A DNA stretch of 64,000 nt from P36-A1 sp049478495 (GCF_049478495.1 NZ_CP168083.1:744001-808000); one strand, 5' to 3'. Counted from the stretch's first letter, positions 51,919-61,627 are shown. A program made the numbers and translations. Notes: generated by a model from the letters alone, not told the origin.

Positions 51919-52677
51919 ATGCATAAAAATGAAAAAGACATTAATAAGCTAATTGAAAGAATTAATGAAGCTATATTTCAAGTTAGTTTAAACCAGAACT
52001 TTAAAACACTTTTCTTTATAGATGTTATCTTATTGAAAGAATTAAATAATGAACTTAAAAATATCAAAAATATCGATATCATAAAATACTCAAAAATTAG
52101 TAATAGTAAAAGATCTTATCTAACAATTACTAATTCTAAAAATGATTTAGACCTAACTGAATATACTACTTTAGTTAAAATCGAATACAACAATAAATTT
52201 AAACAAATAAACCATAATGATGTACTAGGAACTTTGTATTCACATAATATAAAAAAAGAATTTATAGGTAGCATTATTGTTTATAATAATAATATATATT
52301 TTGAAATTGTTTCTAATTTATATAATTATGTAGTACAAAATATTGAAAAAATTAATAATACTAAAGTTAACTTAGTAAAAAGTAATGATATAGTTTATGA
52401 AGAAGATAATCTTAAAAAATATCATACAACAATAAAGTCAACTAGATTAGATGTAATTATTAAAGCTATTACAAATTTATCTAGAGAACAAGCTAAGAAT
52501 TATATACTAGAGAATAATATTAAAGTAAATCAAATATCAACTGATAATTATTCTAGAGTTTGTAAAAATGAAGATGTTATTTCAATACGTAAATATGGAA
52601 GATTTATAGTGAAATTTGATTGTAATAAACTAACAAAAAAAGGAAATATTAATTTAGACTATTATAAATATATCTAA
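51919..52677 (+). CDS. ylmH: S4-domain RNA-binding protein YlmH
   Basis: 252 aa. The C-terminal S4 domain (KSTRLDVIIKAITNLSREQAKNYILENNIKVN, read in overlapping parts, ~170-235) follows a YlmH-type N-terminal domain with YSHNIKKEFIGSIIV at ~115. YlmH proteins are implicated in ribosome-associated quality control. In other Firmicutes ylmG lies before it and divIVA after it; both are missing here. Confidence 0.85.
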   Translation: MHKNEKDINKLIERINEAIFQVSLNQNFKTLFFIDVILLKELNNELKNIKNIDIIKYSKISNSKRSYLTITNSKNDLDLTEYTTLVKIEYNNKFKQINHNDVLGTLYSHNIKKEFIGSIIVYNNNIYFEIVSNLYNYVVQNIEKINNTKVNLVKSNDIVYEEDNLKKYHTTIKSTRLDVIIKAITNLSREQAKNYILENNIKVNQISTDNYSRVCKNEDVISIRKYGRFIVKFDCNKLTKKGNINLDYYKYI

Positions 52678-52694
52678 TTATATTTCCTTTTTAT

Positions 52695-53111
52695 TTAACT
52701 GTATTGGTTAGTATTTTTAAATAATACTAATTTTTTCCAAAGTTTTCTAAAGTCTGGAATAGACAAATTGTAATCGGGAATACCATAGAGACAACTAATT
52801 CTATTTACTAATTTAATTGCCTTTGGGTATAAATCTTTAAGTAGTTCTATACTAAGCTCATCTTCATTTTGTAATGATAAAGGTTCATTTTCAAAATCAA
52901 TATAAGCACAAATGCAGAAATCTAAACAATGAGTTTTACTTGTAAGATTAATAATTAAACCAAATGCTGAATAATCACATTCTTGATCACCTTTTCTAGA
53001 ATAACCAAGTGCATGCTTAACAATAAAGCCATCCTTAATATTTAAATCAATTTCTTCTCTTTCACCATATTCAATATATTCAACTTTATACTCTTTGATT
53101 GTATATTTCAT
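52695..53111 (-). CDS. SecB-like export chaperone family protein (tentative)
   Basis: 138 aa, no signal peptide or membrane segment. The C-terminal third (LYPKAIKLVNRISCLYGIPDYNLSIPDF) resembles the end of SecB and Firmicutes SecB-like proteins, where a Tyr-Pro helix is followed by G-hydrophobic-P and an N-L-P-x-x-F turn. The N-terminal beta-rich half fits a SecB fold but has no decisive motif. It is a lone minus-strand gene in the place usually held by divIVA. A toxin-antitoxin-linked SecB or an unrelated protein remain possible. Confidence 0.45.
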   Translation of the reverse strand: MKYTIKEYKVEYIEYGEREEIDLNIKDGFIVKHALGYSRKGDQECDYSAFGLIINLTSKTHCLDFCICAYIDFENEPLSLQNEDELSIELLKDLYPKAIKLVNRISCLYGIPDYNLSIPDFRKLWKKLVLFKNTNQYS

Positions 53112-53198
53112 AGATACCTCCTTTATATTACATAATTTGCATTATTATTAAACTTTCCTAAATATAATCTAATAAAAAAGTAAAAAGATTGATTTTTC

Positions 53199-53227
53199 TT
53201 GCCTTAACTAACATTAATATGTATAAT
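53199..53227 (+). promoter_or_regulatory. ileS promoter
   Basis: TTGCCT, a 17-base spacer and a perfect TATAAT; transcription would start near 53234, giving a ~250-base T-box leader. Confidence 0.7.
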
Positions 53228-53233
53228 TGAAAT

Positions 53234-53470
53234 ATATACGACTATGAACAAAACGTTTTTGTAATATTTATTTAAGAGAGTCATCATTTGGTGTAAGATG
53301 ATATAAAGTTATAAAATAGATCATTTGGGAGTCACTTTTTTGAAAGTAGTAGAAAAAGCGTATAAGCTGCGTTAAAGTTTAAGTGAGAGTACTGTAGATT
53401 TATACAGTGAACTAAGGATGGTACCGCGGAAAATTTCGTTCCTTGATTATATATCAAGGAATTTTTTTAT
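53234..53470 (+). ncRNA. T-box leader of ileS (tRNA-Ile sensor)
   Basis: The T-box core GGATGGTACCGCGG (53416-53429) is nearly perfect. The leader before it holds a long stem-loop region (from about 53275) with a possible Ile specifier ATC at 53320-53322. The terminator TTCCTTGAT / ATCAAGGAA with T7 is at 53439-53469, and its left arm can alternatively pair in the antiterminator with the T-box. Uncharged tRNA-Ile should allow read-through into ileS. Confidence 0.92.
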
Positions 53471-53486
53471 TATAGGAGGAAAAAAT

Positions 53487-56207
53487 ATGAATTACAAAGA
53501 TACACTTTTAATGCCTAAGACAGCATTTGAAATGAAAGGTAAATTAAATACCAAAGAACCTAAAATGCAAGATCACTGGCGTGAGATTGAACTTTATGAA
53601 AAAGTATTAAAAAGTAGAGAAGGAAATGAATCATTTGTGTTACATGATGGACCACCATATGCTAATGGTAATATACATGTAGGACATGCTATGAATAAAA
53701 CAATTAAGGATATAATTGTAAGATCAAAACAATTACAAGGATATTATTCTCCATATGTACCAGGTTGGGATACTCATGGGCTTCCAATAGAAACAGCTGT
53801 TACCAAATCAGGTATTAATAGAAAAGAAATGAGCATTGCTCAATTTAGAGCATTGTGTGAAGAATATGCTTATAAACAAATTGAAAATCAAAGTATGCAG
53901 TTTCAAAGATTAGGTTCATTTGGAGATTATAAACATCCATATATAACTTTACAAAAAGAATATGAAGCAGCTCAGATTAGAGTGTTTTCAAAGATGGCAA
54001 TGGATGGTTTAATATATAGAGGATTAAAGCCAGTGTATTGGTCTCCAGTAAGTGAGACAGCTCTTGCTGAAACTGAAATTGAATATCATGATAAGGTTTC
54101 AAACTCAATTTATGTAACATTTAAAATGGTTGATGGAAAAGAATTACTAACAGAAGATGTTAAATTTCTTTGTTGGACTACTACACCTTGGACTGTTCCA
54201 GGAGTGCTAGCAGTTGCTTTAAATGAAAGAATTGAGTATGGAGTTTACAATACTCCAGAAGGAAAGCTTGTAGTTGCTAAAGAAAGAGCAAAAGCAGTAT
54301 TTGAAGATTTAGAATATGAATATGAATTAATCCAAGAGTTTAATGGATTAGAAGCAGATAGAATTGTTGTATCACATCCACTATATGATTATGATTGTAT
54401 AGTTATCATGGGTGATCATGTTAATACTGAAGGTGGTACTGGTTGTGTAACTACTGCTCCAGGACATGGTATGGAAGACTATATTGCTGGAAATAAATAC
54501 GAATTAGGATTAAAAGTAGTTGTAGATGATTTTGGAAAAATGACAGAAGAAGCTGGAGAATTAGTTCAAGGTCTTTGGTATGAAAAAGCTAATAATGTTA
54601 TTATTGAAGCAATGACAGAAAAGCATACATTACTTAAAGCTTCAAAATTCACACATAGTTTCCCATATGATTGGCGTTCAAAAACTCCTGTAATCTTTAG
54701 AGCAACCAAACAATGGTTTGCTTCAATAGCTAAAAAAAGAGAAGAGTTGTTAGAACAAATTAATACAGTAGAATGGGTACCTGCATGGGGAGAAACAAGA
54801 TTATATAACATGATTCGTGATCGTGGTGACTGGACAATTTCAAGACAAAGATCTTGGGGTGTACCAATTCCAATACTATTTGATGAAAATAAAGAGCCAA
54901 TTATGAATGAAGAAGTCTTTGCTTATATAGAAGAAAAATTTAGAGAACATGGTTCAAATTTCTGGTTTGATTCAAATCCAGCAGATCTATTACCACAATC
55001 ATACAAAGATACTCATGAAAATATTGATTTATATACAAAAGAAACTGACACAATGGATGTATGGTTTGATTCAGGATCATCATCACAGGCAGTACTTGTT
55101 GATAGAGGATTAGGATATCCAGCAGATTTATATATGGAAGGTTCAGATCAATATCGTGGATGGTTTAACTCATCATTGATCGTAGGAACATGTGCTACTG
55201 GTAAAGCTCCATACAAACAAGTATTAAGTCATGGATTTACTTTAGATGGTAAAGGTAACAAAATGTCAAAATCATTAGGTAATACAATTGATCCTTTAAA
55301 ATTAATTAATGTCTATGGTGCTGATGTATTAAGATTATGGGTTTCTAGTACAGATTATCAAGCAGATGTTAGAATATCTGATGCCATTATGAAACAAGTA
55401 TCTGATGCGTATCGAAAAATAAGAAATACTTTTAAATTTATTTTAGGTAACTTAAATGACTTTACTGAAGCAAATCTTGTAGAATTAGATGCACTTGAAG
55501 ATGTTGATAAATATATGATAGCAAAACTTAATAATATCATTACTAAAGGAATTGAATCATATAATACATATGATTTTAATAATATATATACTTCAGTAAA
55601 TAATTTCATAGTAAAAGAACTAAGTGCTTTTTATATGGACTTTACAAAAGATATATTATATATTTTAAAAGAAGATTCTTTAAGAAGAAGACAAGTTCAA
55701 ACAGTGCTATTCCATACAATAAATTCACTAGTAATGATTTTGGCTCCAATATTGCCACACACTGCTGAAGAAACATATTCTTATATAAACAAAGAGAATA
55801 AATTAGAATCAGTGCATTTAGAATATATGCCAAAAGCATTTGAATTTAAAGGCTTAAAAGAAGTAGAAGAAAAATATGATATGTTTATGAAACATAGAGA
55901 AGATATCTTAAAAGCAATTGAAGAAGCAAGAGAATCAAAAGTAGTTGGAAAATCATTAGAGGCTAGTGTAAGTGTTTGGCCAAAAGATGGTTTTGAATTT
56001 ATTAAAGATATTCCACAACTTCATCAATTATATATTGTTTCAGATGTTAAATTTGAAAGATTAGAAGATTCAGAAGAGCTAGAAACTGCTTATATTAAAG
56101 TAAATAAATTTGATGGATACACATGTCCAAGATGCTGGAATGTAGTATCACAAGATAGAGTAGTCAATGATTTATGTGATCGTTGCGATGAAGTAATCAA
56201 TCATTAA
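53487..56207 (+). CDS. ileS: isoleucyl-tRNA synthetase
   Basis: 906 aa from the ATG at 53487 (TAGGAGG upstream, family N-terminus YKDTLLMPKT); an earlier in-frame start lies inside the T-box. Class I synthetase with the HIGH motif as HVGH in NGNIHVGHAMNK, the CP1 editing domain with TTPWT, KMSKS in DGKGNKMSKSLGN, and a C-terminal zinc site (CPRCW ... CDRC). Charges tRNA-Ile and edits Val-tRNA. Confidence 0.97.
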   Translation: MNYKDTLLMPKTAFEMKGKLNTKEPKMQDHWREIELYEKVLKSREGNESFVLHDGPPYANGNIHVGHAMNKTIKDIIVRSKQLQGYYSPYVPGWDTHGLPIETAVTKSGINRKEMSIAQFRALCEEYAYKQIENQSMQFQRLGSFGDYKHPYITLQKEYEAAQIRVFSKMAMDGLIYRGLKPVYWSPVSETALAETEIEYHDKVSNSIYVTFKMVDGKELLTEDVKFLCWTTTPWTVPGVLAVALNERIEYGVYNTPEGKLVVAKERAKAVFEDLEYEYELIQEFNGLEADRIVVSHPLYDYDCIVIMGDHVNTEGGTGCVTTAPGHGMEDYIAGNKYELGLKVVVDDFGKMTEEAGELVQGLWYEKANNVIIEAMTEKHTLLKASKFTHSFPYDWRSKTPVIFRATKQWFASIAKKREELLEQINTVEWVPAWGETRLYNMIRDRGDWTISRQRSWGVPIPILFDENKEPIMNEEVFAYIEEKFREHGSNFWFDSNPADLLPQSYKDTHENIDLYTKETDTMDVWFDSGSSSQAVLVDRGLGYPADLYMEGSDQYRGWFNSSLIVGTCATGKAPYKQVLSHGFTLDGKGNKMSKSLGNTIDPLKLINVYGADVLRLWVSSTDYQADVRISDAIMKQVSDAYRKIRNTFKFILGNLNDFTEANLVELDALEDVDKYMIAKLNNIITKGIESYNTYDFNNIYTSVNNFIVKELSAFYMDFTKDILYILKEDSLRRRQVQTVLFHTINSLVMILAPILPHTAEETYSYINKENKLESVHLEYMPKAFEFKGLKEVEEKYDMFMKHREDILKAIEEARESKVVGKSLEASVSVWPKDGFEFIKDIPQLHQLYIVSDVKFERLEDSEELETAYIKVNKFDGYTCPRCWNVVSQDRVVNDLCDRCDEVINH

Positions 56208-56211
56208 TAAT

Positions 56212-56244
56212 AAAAAACGAATTCTTAATTGAATTCGTTTTTTT
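56212..56244. terminator. bidirectional terminator after ileS
   Basis: AAAAACGAATTC / GAATTCGTTTTT stem between convergent genes, with a T tract on the plus strand and an A tract giving one on the minus strand. Confidence 0.8.
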
Positions 56245-56261
56245 ATATGTTTACTTATATA

Positions 56262-56960
56262 TTATTGAGCTTTTGTTACAAATGGATCAATAACAGAAGC
56301 TAGTTGTTGAATATTTCTTGACTGGATTAAAACAGTACCTTTACCATTAAAGACATTAACAACACCTTCTCCAGTAGTAAAACCAAAGACACCACTTGCT
56401 ATTTCAATATCATATGTCAAAGTATCACTCCAAGCAACGACATGATAGTTGTCAATTACAAAACGTTCACTACCATCTAAGTTTATCTCAATTAAATCTC
56501 CATAAGTATTTATTAGTAATTCACCAGCTCCAGTAGTTTCCATAACAAACAATCCACCAGTACCAGATAAAATTGCTCTACCTATACTTTGTCTTACCAT
56601 ATTATAAGATACTGATTCTTCACAAGCTAAGAATACACCGGTATTTAATCGCCAATGAATTTGACCCACTTCTAATTTTTTAATAACTCCAGGAGCAGCA
56701 GGTGCTAATGCTATTTTTGAATTATTTTCCTTACCTGTAGCACTTGTAATAAAAAAGCTTTCACCACTAGTCATTGATCTACCTAATGCTTTTAAGACAC
56801 CACCAACACCTTTTGAACCATTAGAATTCATATTACCCTCTAACTTAACATTACCTCTCATATATACCATAGATCCAGATTCAATCTTAATTTTTTCATC
56901 TGCATTCAAAGTAACTTCAGCAATTGGAAATGCCGTATTTTGACTAATATCTACATTCAT
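56262..56960 (-). CDS. AIM24 / TIGR00266 family protein
   Basis: 232 aa, a beta-rich soluble protein without signal peptide. Family features: N-terminal AEVTLNADEKIKIESGSMVYM, a Gly-rich GVGGVLKALGRSMTSGESFFI, ALAPAAPGVIKKLEV and the late GSGTGGLF-like ILSGTGGLFVMETTGAGELLI. Bacterial members (YcaC/XynB-type naming varies) have no agreed function; the yeast homologue is mitochondrial. Single gene. Confidence 0.8.
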   Translation of the reverse strand: MNVDISQNTAFPIAEVTLNADEKIKIESGSMVYMRGNVKLEGNMNSNGSKGVGGVLKALGRSMTSGESFFITSATGKENNSKIALAPAAPGVIKKLEVGQIHWRLNTGVFLACEESVSYNMVRQSIGRAILSGTGGLFVMETTGAGELLINTYGDLIEINLDGSERFVIDNYHVVAWSDTLTYDIEIASGVFGFTTGEGVVNVFNGKGTVLIQSRNIQQLASVIDPFVTKAQ

Positions 56961-57095
56961 AAAATTTCCTTCTTTCTATTTAGTAACATAATAATACCAC
57001 ATATTATTTTTGAATAATAATCATACTTTATTAATACACATTTATTAAGACATATGATAGAATATAAACAGTAAATTTAAAAAGTAGGTGCAACT

Positions 57096-57815
57096 ATGTC
57101 AAGATTTAAAAGTATAATCAACATTACTATATATAATATATTTCCAATAATAGTCCAAATAATTTTTGCCTTTTATATAAAAGCAAAATTTGCTAGTCTT
57201 AGTGCTGATCAAATGCAATCTAAACTAGTAGATACTTTAGGTTCAATTCAAGGAATGGCTATTATGATGATACCAACACTTATGATAATTATTCTTTTAA
57301 ACTATAAATACTTAAGAAAAAAAATACATAAATCATTTGAAAATATTAAAGAAACTTTTAAATATGGCCTTATAGGTTACATAATCATGACTTTTGCAAT
57401 AGTAGTTTTTTCAATTTTAGTACAACTAATGCAAATAGATGTGTCTGAAGCAGAAAACCAACAAGTGGTAAATAACATGATGAGTGGAGCATCAACACTA
57501 ACTATTATATTAGTTATTGGCTTAATAGTTCCATTTTTAGAAGAACTAATATTTAGAATGTCTATAGCAGGACTTTTAATTAAAGATAAAGTTTCTAAAA
57601 GTTGGCTGCCATACATTATTATGGCATTGATATTTGCTTTAATTCATGAAAACTCATTTATTACTAATTTCAGTGTTGAAGCTGTTGTAAACTTTTTAAC
57701 ATATTTAATACCTTCATTAACATTATCTTTTGTTTATAAAGTATCAAATCATAATATAATAGCAACATATATTATGCATATTTTAAATAATGTTATACCA
57801 TCAATATTTTACTAG
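57096..57815 (+). CDS. CPBP family intramembrane metalloprotease
   Basis: 239 aa, seven or eight membrane helices. The catalytic motifs of the CAAX protease/bacteriocin-processing (Abi) family are present: EELIFR (PFLEELIFRMSI), then F-x3-H in FALIHENSF and a final HILNN. Members cleave prenylated or membrane proteins or confer bacteriocin immunity; the target here is unknown and no bacteriocin gene is nearby. Confidence 0.87.
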   Translation: MSRFKSIINITIYNIFPIIVQIIFAFYIKAKFASLSADQMQSKLVDTLGSIQGMAIMMIPTLMIIILLNYKYLRKKIHKSFENIKETFKYGLIGYIIMTFAIVVFSILVQLMQIDVSEAENQQVVNNMMSGASTLTIILVIGLIVPFLEELIFRMSIAGLLIKDKVSKSWLPYIIMALIFALIHENSFITNFSVEAVVNFLTYLIPSLTLSFVYKVSNHNIIATYIMHILNNVIPSIFY

Positions 57816-57835
57816 AAATCGAATAAATTAATTTT

Positions 57836-57862
57836 AAGAATAACTTAGGTTATTCTTTTTTT
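57836..57862 (+). terminator. intrinsic terminator
   Basis: AAGAATAAC-TTAG-GTTATTCTT with a T tract. The following 180 bases to the M23 gene are very AT-rich without other signals. Confidence 0.8.
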
Positions 57863-58017
57863 ATAATAATGCTTCTAGTCAAAACCTATAAAATACACAT
57901 ATGTATTTATATACAATTATTATTGTTAATTAGTAATTAATAATATATTATAATTACATTCTTACACATTTCATAAATATTTCTTATATATTATAAACAT
58001 ATATTATTAAAGATGTT

Positions 58018-58026
58018 TGATATAAT
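58018..58026 (+). promoter_or_regulatory. extended -10 promoter of the M23 peptidase gene
   Basis: TG-A-TATAAT, 17 bases before the ATG, so the leader is very short; GAGGTG gives the SD. Confidence 0.45.
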
Positions 58027-58043
58027 CTATTCGAGGTGTTAAG

Positions 58044-59207
58044 ATGAACAAAAAAATAATAGCATTTACAAGCTTTATAGCACTAAGTATTATGAATTTA
58101 AATAATTTAAATGCCAAAGTAGATTATTCAAATGATTATAATAACTATAGTGAATTATGTAGTACTAAATCTTCATATGCATTAAATACAACAACTTGTG
58201 ATGAATTTGTTCAGTATCAAGAAAATAAATTAGGTATTAATATTACAAGTGTAGATTCTGCAAATAAAAATGAAGTTTCTGCTAAAAATTTAAATAAATT
58301 TAATATAAACATAAAAAAGGTAATTTCTAAGTTAAATGATACTGTTAAAGAAAATAAAAATGAACAAAAAAGTAATCAAAGTAAAATAAGTAATCTAAAA
58401 AAAGAAATAGAAAATAATACAAATAATTTCTTTTCTAATATCTTTAATAGTAGTGAAACTAACAAGAATAGCTTAGAAGTAACTAATTTAAGTGAATCAA
58501 TAAAAGACTTGAATAGTAGTAATAAAGAAATAAAAACACAAATAAGCAGTTTAAATAAAACGATTAAAACACATAGTATGGTTGCTACAGAAGTTGAAAG
58601 ATCAACAATAAATTTGTATAGCAGTACTAATAGTGGAGGTACTGGTGATTATAACAAAGCACTTGATAAAGTAGATTTGAGTAGTGTTGAAGATAAAAAT
58701 AGCAATTGGCTTAGACCTGTTAAACATGCAACTATTAGTGCAGTTGCCTGGTACTATCCAGCAAGTTTTGGTGGAGGTTGGCATCCTGGTGTTGATTTTG
58801 CAGTTAATACTAATACTAAATTAATAGCTCCTGCTGATGGAGTTATACTTAGTGAAAGCAAAGGTGCTAATGGCTATGGAAATCATATAGTAATTGCTGT
58901 AAAAAAAGGTAACTATGTATATACAATGTTATTTGCTCATTTAAATAAATTTAAGTCTAATGTTACAACTTTCAAACAAGGTGATGTAATAGGTTATACT
59001 GGTAATACTGGAAATTCTACTGGTCCACATTTACATATGGAGATATTTAGACATAATACAAGTAGTTTAAAAAAGGTTGTAAATGAGTTTAAAGAAAATG
59101 AAGACTATTGGTTTGGTTTAGGATATACTAAAAAAGGTAAAGCAGATAAAGTTAAAAGAATAGCACCAAATGATTTTTATAATCTTAAATTAAATCAAAA
59201 ATATTAA
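58044..59207 (+). CDS. secreted M23 family metallopeptidase with coiled coil
   Basis: 387 aa. Signal peptide (~1-24), a Lys/Asn/Glu/Ser-rich predicted coiled coil (~80-180, with heptad-like SNLKKEIENNTNN and SLNKTIKTH), then a LytM/M23 domain (~230-350). Zinc ligands are HPGVD and HLHME (GPHLHMEIF), with HLNKF between them. Layout is like EnvC/NlpD-type or PcsB-like wall hydrolases, which cut peptide cross-links during division. It follows the dcw/ileS block but is separately transcribed. Confidence 0.9.
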   Translation: MNKKIIAFTSFIALSIMNLNNLNAKVDYSNDYNNYSELCSTKSSYALNTTTCDEFVQYQENKLGINITSVDSANKNEVSAKNLNKFNINIKKVISKLNDTVKENKNEQKSNQSKISNLKKEIENNTNNFFSNIFNSSETNKNSLEVTNLSESIKDLNSSNKEIKTQISSLNKTIKTHSMVATEVERSTINLYSSTNSGGTGDYNKALDKVDLSSVEDKNSNWLRPVKHATISAVAWYYPASFGGGWHPGVDFAVNTNTKLIAPADGVILSESKGANGYGNHIVIAVKKGNYVYTMLFAHLNKFKSNVTTFKQGDVIGYTGNTGNSTGPHLHMEIFRHNTSSLKKVVNEFKENEDYWFGLGYTKKGKADKVKRIAPNDFYNLKLNQKY

Positions 59208-59227
59208 ACATGGGAAACCATGTTTTT
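59206..59227 (+). terminator. intrinsic terminator
   Basis: AAACATGG-GAAA-CCATGTTT with T tract, overlapping the end of the M23 gene's stop codon. Confidence 0.75.
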
Positions 59228-59241
59228 ATTTTGTAAACTAA

Positions 59242-59273
59242 AGATAGTTTTATAGAACTATCTATGATAAAAT
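59242..59273 (+). promoter_or_regulatory. rlhA-like promoter with palindrome
   Basis: An AGATAGTT-TTATAG-AACTATCT inverted repeat (59242-59263) sits where a -35 would lie, just before an extended -10, TG-A-TAAAAT (59265-59273). The repeat may be an operator. Confidence 0.4.
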
Positions 59274-59298
59274 TTATATACAACAAAGGAGTGATTTA

Positions 59299-61458
59299 AT
59301 GGAGCTATTAGCACCAGTAAAAGATAAAGAAAGTGCATTTATTGCAATAAATGCACAAGCAGATGCAATTTATTGCTCAGGACCTGGTTTTTCTGCCAGA
59401 GCAAGTGCTGCAATAAGTATAGCTGATCTAGAAGAAATAGTTGAGTATGCACACATATATAATCGAAAGGTATATGTAACATTCAATACATTAATAGACA
59501 ATGTTCAATTAATTGCAGCTATTAAGTATTTAGATGAACTAGCATCATTATGTATTGATGGAATTATAGTACAAGACTTAGGTTTACTTTCAATAATAAA
59601 AAAAAGATATCCAACAATTGAAATTCATGCATCTACACAAATGCATGTTCATAATTTAGATGGTGTACGCTTTTTAATGAGTAATAATGTAAAAAGAGTA
59701 GTAGTGCCAAGAGAAATGAGTCTTGATAATGTAAAATACATTAAAAACAATTCTAATATTGAAATAGAAGCATTTGTTCATGGTGCATTATGTACAAGTT
59801 ATTCTGGACAATGTTATTATTCTTATTTTGATAATGGAGGTTCTGGAAATAAAGGAGCTTGTAAACAAAATTGTCGTCAACTACATAGTTTAAATAATGA
59901 AGAACAACAAGACTATAAATTAAGTTTGAAAGATTTAGCTTTACAAGAAAATATATTAAAATTAAATAATATAATTGACAGTATAAAAATAGAAGGAAGA
60001 TTAAAAACAAAAGAATACTTATACAATACCGTTTCATATTATAAAGAAATAATGAATGGAAACTTAGATCAAATGTATTTAGATAATAGTAAGGTTGCTT
60101 TTAATAGAAAATATACAACTGGTCATTTGATGAATGATAAAAATGTTTCAAATAATTTTAGAGTTAATAATGAAGGATTAGAAATAGGAAAAGTAATAAG
60201 CACTAATAAAGAATATATTGAATTATTAGTTACAAAGCCAATTAGTAGATTAGATAGTATTCGTATCGTAAATAAAAATAACCAAGAGACAGGAATGAAT
60301 ATAGACTTTTTATATGATGAAAACTATGAAAAAGTTGAATCTATTGAATCTGGAAAAGCTTATGTGAAAAATAAAGATAATTCAATAAAAAATGGAAAAG
60401 TAATGCTTGTAAAATCAAGAGTGTTAGCCGAAGAAGCAGAAGTATTCACTCAAAAATATTTATATAAGAAAGAAATAGACATTTCCTTGTATATAGAAGA
60501 GGGTAGTAAAATTATTGCAACTACTGAAAACATGGTTCACACTTCAGATTTCATCGTTGAAAAGTCTTTAAATAAACCGACAACAAAAGATGAAATATTG
60601 AAGCAGTTTTCTAAAACATTAGCAACACCTTTTGAGTTTAAATATGTTGAATGTACAATATCAGATAATGTTTTTATACCTAAAAGTTTAATAAATAAAT
60701 TTAGAAGAGATGTTATAGAAGCAGAGTTGAATTTAATGCTTAAATGTGAAAAAGAAATACCAGTTGATAATGAACTAGTATCAAGTAACTATAAAAACTT
60801 TAAAGGATATAAATTTATTTGTAGTACTTTAGAGCAAGCTAAGGTTTTACAACAATATCAAATCAAAGAAGTTTATGTTGATAATATACTAGAATTACAT
60901 AAATTCACAAATATGTTTGAAAAAATCATACCAGTACTACCTAGAGTTGTTAATGATAAAGAAGTTAATAAGTATTTTAAAATCATTAAAAATTATGATC
61001 GTGTTATGGTAAGTGAATTAGGAATGTATAATCGTTTAAAAAATGAAAAACAAGTAGAACTTAATTATTCTTTCAACATCACAAATACAGAAACACTTAA
61101 TTTCTTAAATAATGATAATGTTGTTAATGCATTATTATCACTAGAAGTAAAAGATGAAAATTCTTTTTCTTTAGAAAATATTAATACAAGTGTTATTGCT
61201 TACATGCATAAACCATACATGATAATTAACTATAATTTAGAGAAAATTAATAAAGAATTATTAAATAAGTATATTATTAGAATGAAATCATATAAAAATG
61301 AAAATCTATATGTAAGAAAATATTTAGATAATATTGAAATATTTTCACAATTTCCAATTAACAAATTAGAAGATAATATAAATGCAGACTATAAAATAGT
61401 ATATTTCACAATTGAAAATGCAAGTCAGGTAGAAAAAGCAATGAAATTCTACATATAA
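59299..61458 (+). CDS. rlhA: U32 family protein, RlhA-like (23S rRNA hydroxylation)
   Basis: 719 aa, matching the long U32 subgroup with a C-terminal extra domain. The barrel begins MELLAPVKDKESAF.A, with ADAIYCSGPGFSARA, HASTQMHVHN and VVPREMSLD. Iron-sulfur cysteines lie in HGALCTSYSGQCYYS and GACKQNCRQ, followed by SLKDLAL and SIKIEGRLKTKEY. E. coli RlhA hydroxylates C2501 of 23S rRNA; TrhP acts on tRNA U34. The length favours RlhA. The old 'collagenase/peptidase' label is unlikely to be right. Confidence 0.72.
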   Translation: MELLAPVKDKESAFIAINAQADAIYCSGPGFSARASAAISIADLEEIVEYAHIYNRKVYVTFNTLIDNVQLIAAIKYLDELASLCIDGIIVQDLGLLSIIKKRYPTIEIHASTQMHVHNLDGVRFLMSNNVKRVVVPREMSLDNVKYIKNNSNIEIEAFVHGALCTSYSGQCYYSYFDNGGSGNKGACKQNCRQLHSLNNEEQQDYKLSLKDLALQENILKLNNIIDSIKIEGRLKTKEYLYNTVSYYKEIMNGNLDQMYLDNSKVAFNRKYTTGHLMNDKNVSNNFRVNNEGLEIGKVISTNKEYIELLVTKPISRLDSIRIVNKNNQETGMNIDFLYDENYEKVESIESGKAYVKNKDNSIKNGKVMLVKSRVLAEEAEVFTQKYLYKKEIDISLYIEEGSKIIATTENMVHTSDFIVEKSLNKPTTKDEILKQFSKTLATPFEFKYVECTISDNVFIPKSLINKFRRDVIEAELNLMLKCEKEIPVDNELVSSNYKNFKGYKFICSTLEQAKVLQQYQIKEVYVDNILELHKFTNMFEKIIPVLPRVVNDKEVNKYFKIIKNYDRVMVSELGMYNRLKNEKQVELNYSFNITNTETLNFLNNDNVVNALLSLEVKDENSFSLENINTSVIAYMHKPYMIINYNLEKINKELLNKYIIRMKSYKNENLYVRKYLDNIEIFSQFPINKLEDNINADYKIVYFTIENASQVEKAMKFYI

Positions 61459-61471
61459 ACCAATTTTGTGT

Positions 61472-61499
61472 TTGCCGATTGTTTATAATGTGCTATAAT
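61472..61499 (+). promoter_or_regulatory. promoter of the purine permease
   Basis: TTGCCG, a 16-base spacer and a perfect TATAAT, directly before the guanine aptamer. Confidence 0.65.
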
Positions 61500-61510
61500 A
61501 TTTGAGTAAA

Positions 61511-61577
61511 CCATTATATAAAGTTAGGATATGGCTAGCAGTTTCTACCTTACACCACAAACGTAAGACTATAATGG
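61511..61577 (+). ncRNA. guanine riboswitch aptamer
   Basis: P1 is CCATTATA / TATAATGG. P2 is GTTAG / CTAGC around loop GATATGG. GTTTCTACC forms the J2/3 core, and P3 (TTACA / CGTAA) closes loop CCACAAA. J3/1 reads GACTAT, with C at the specificity position, so the ligand should be guanine or hypoxanthine, not adenine. Confidence 0.93.
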
Positions 61578-61590
61578 ACTCTTTTATTTT

Positions 61591-61627
61591 AAGGTGTCCA
61601 TATTTAGCTATATGACGCCTTTTTTTG
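61591..61627 (+). terminator. riboswitch terminator
   Basis: AAGGTGTC-CATAT / ATATG-ACGCCT (one G-U and one bulge) with T7. TAATGGAC from the P1 3' arm can instead pair with GTCCAT in its left arm, giving an antiterminator; ligand binding should therefore stop transcription. Confidence 0.85.

Noticed and set aside
53418..53486. Longer IleS N-terminus
   Set aside because: The extra codons lie inside the T-box and terminator; GGAGG and the conserved N-terminus fix the start at 53487.
61511..61577. Adenine or 2'-deoxyguanosine riboswitch
   Set aside because: J3/1 has C (GACTAT), not U, which excludes adenine specificity; the core otherwise follows the guanine class and the gene is a guanine/hypoxanthine-type permease.
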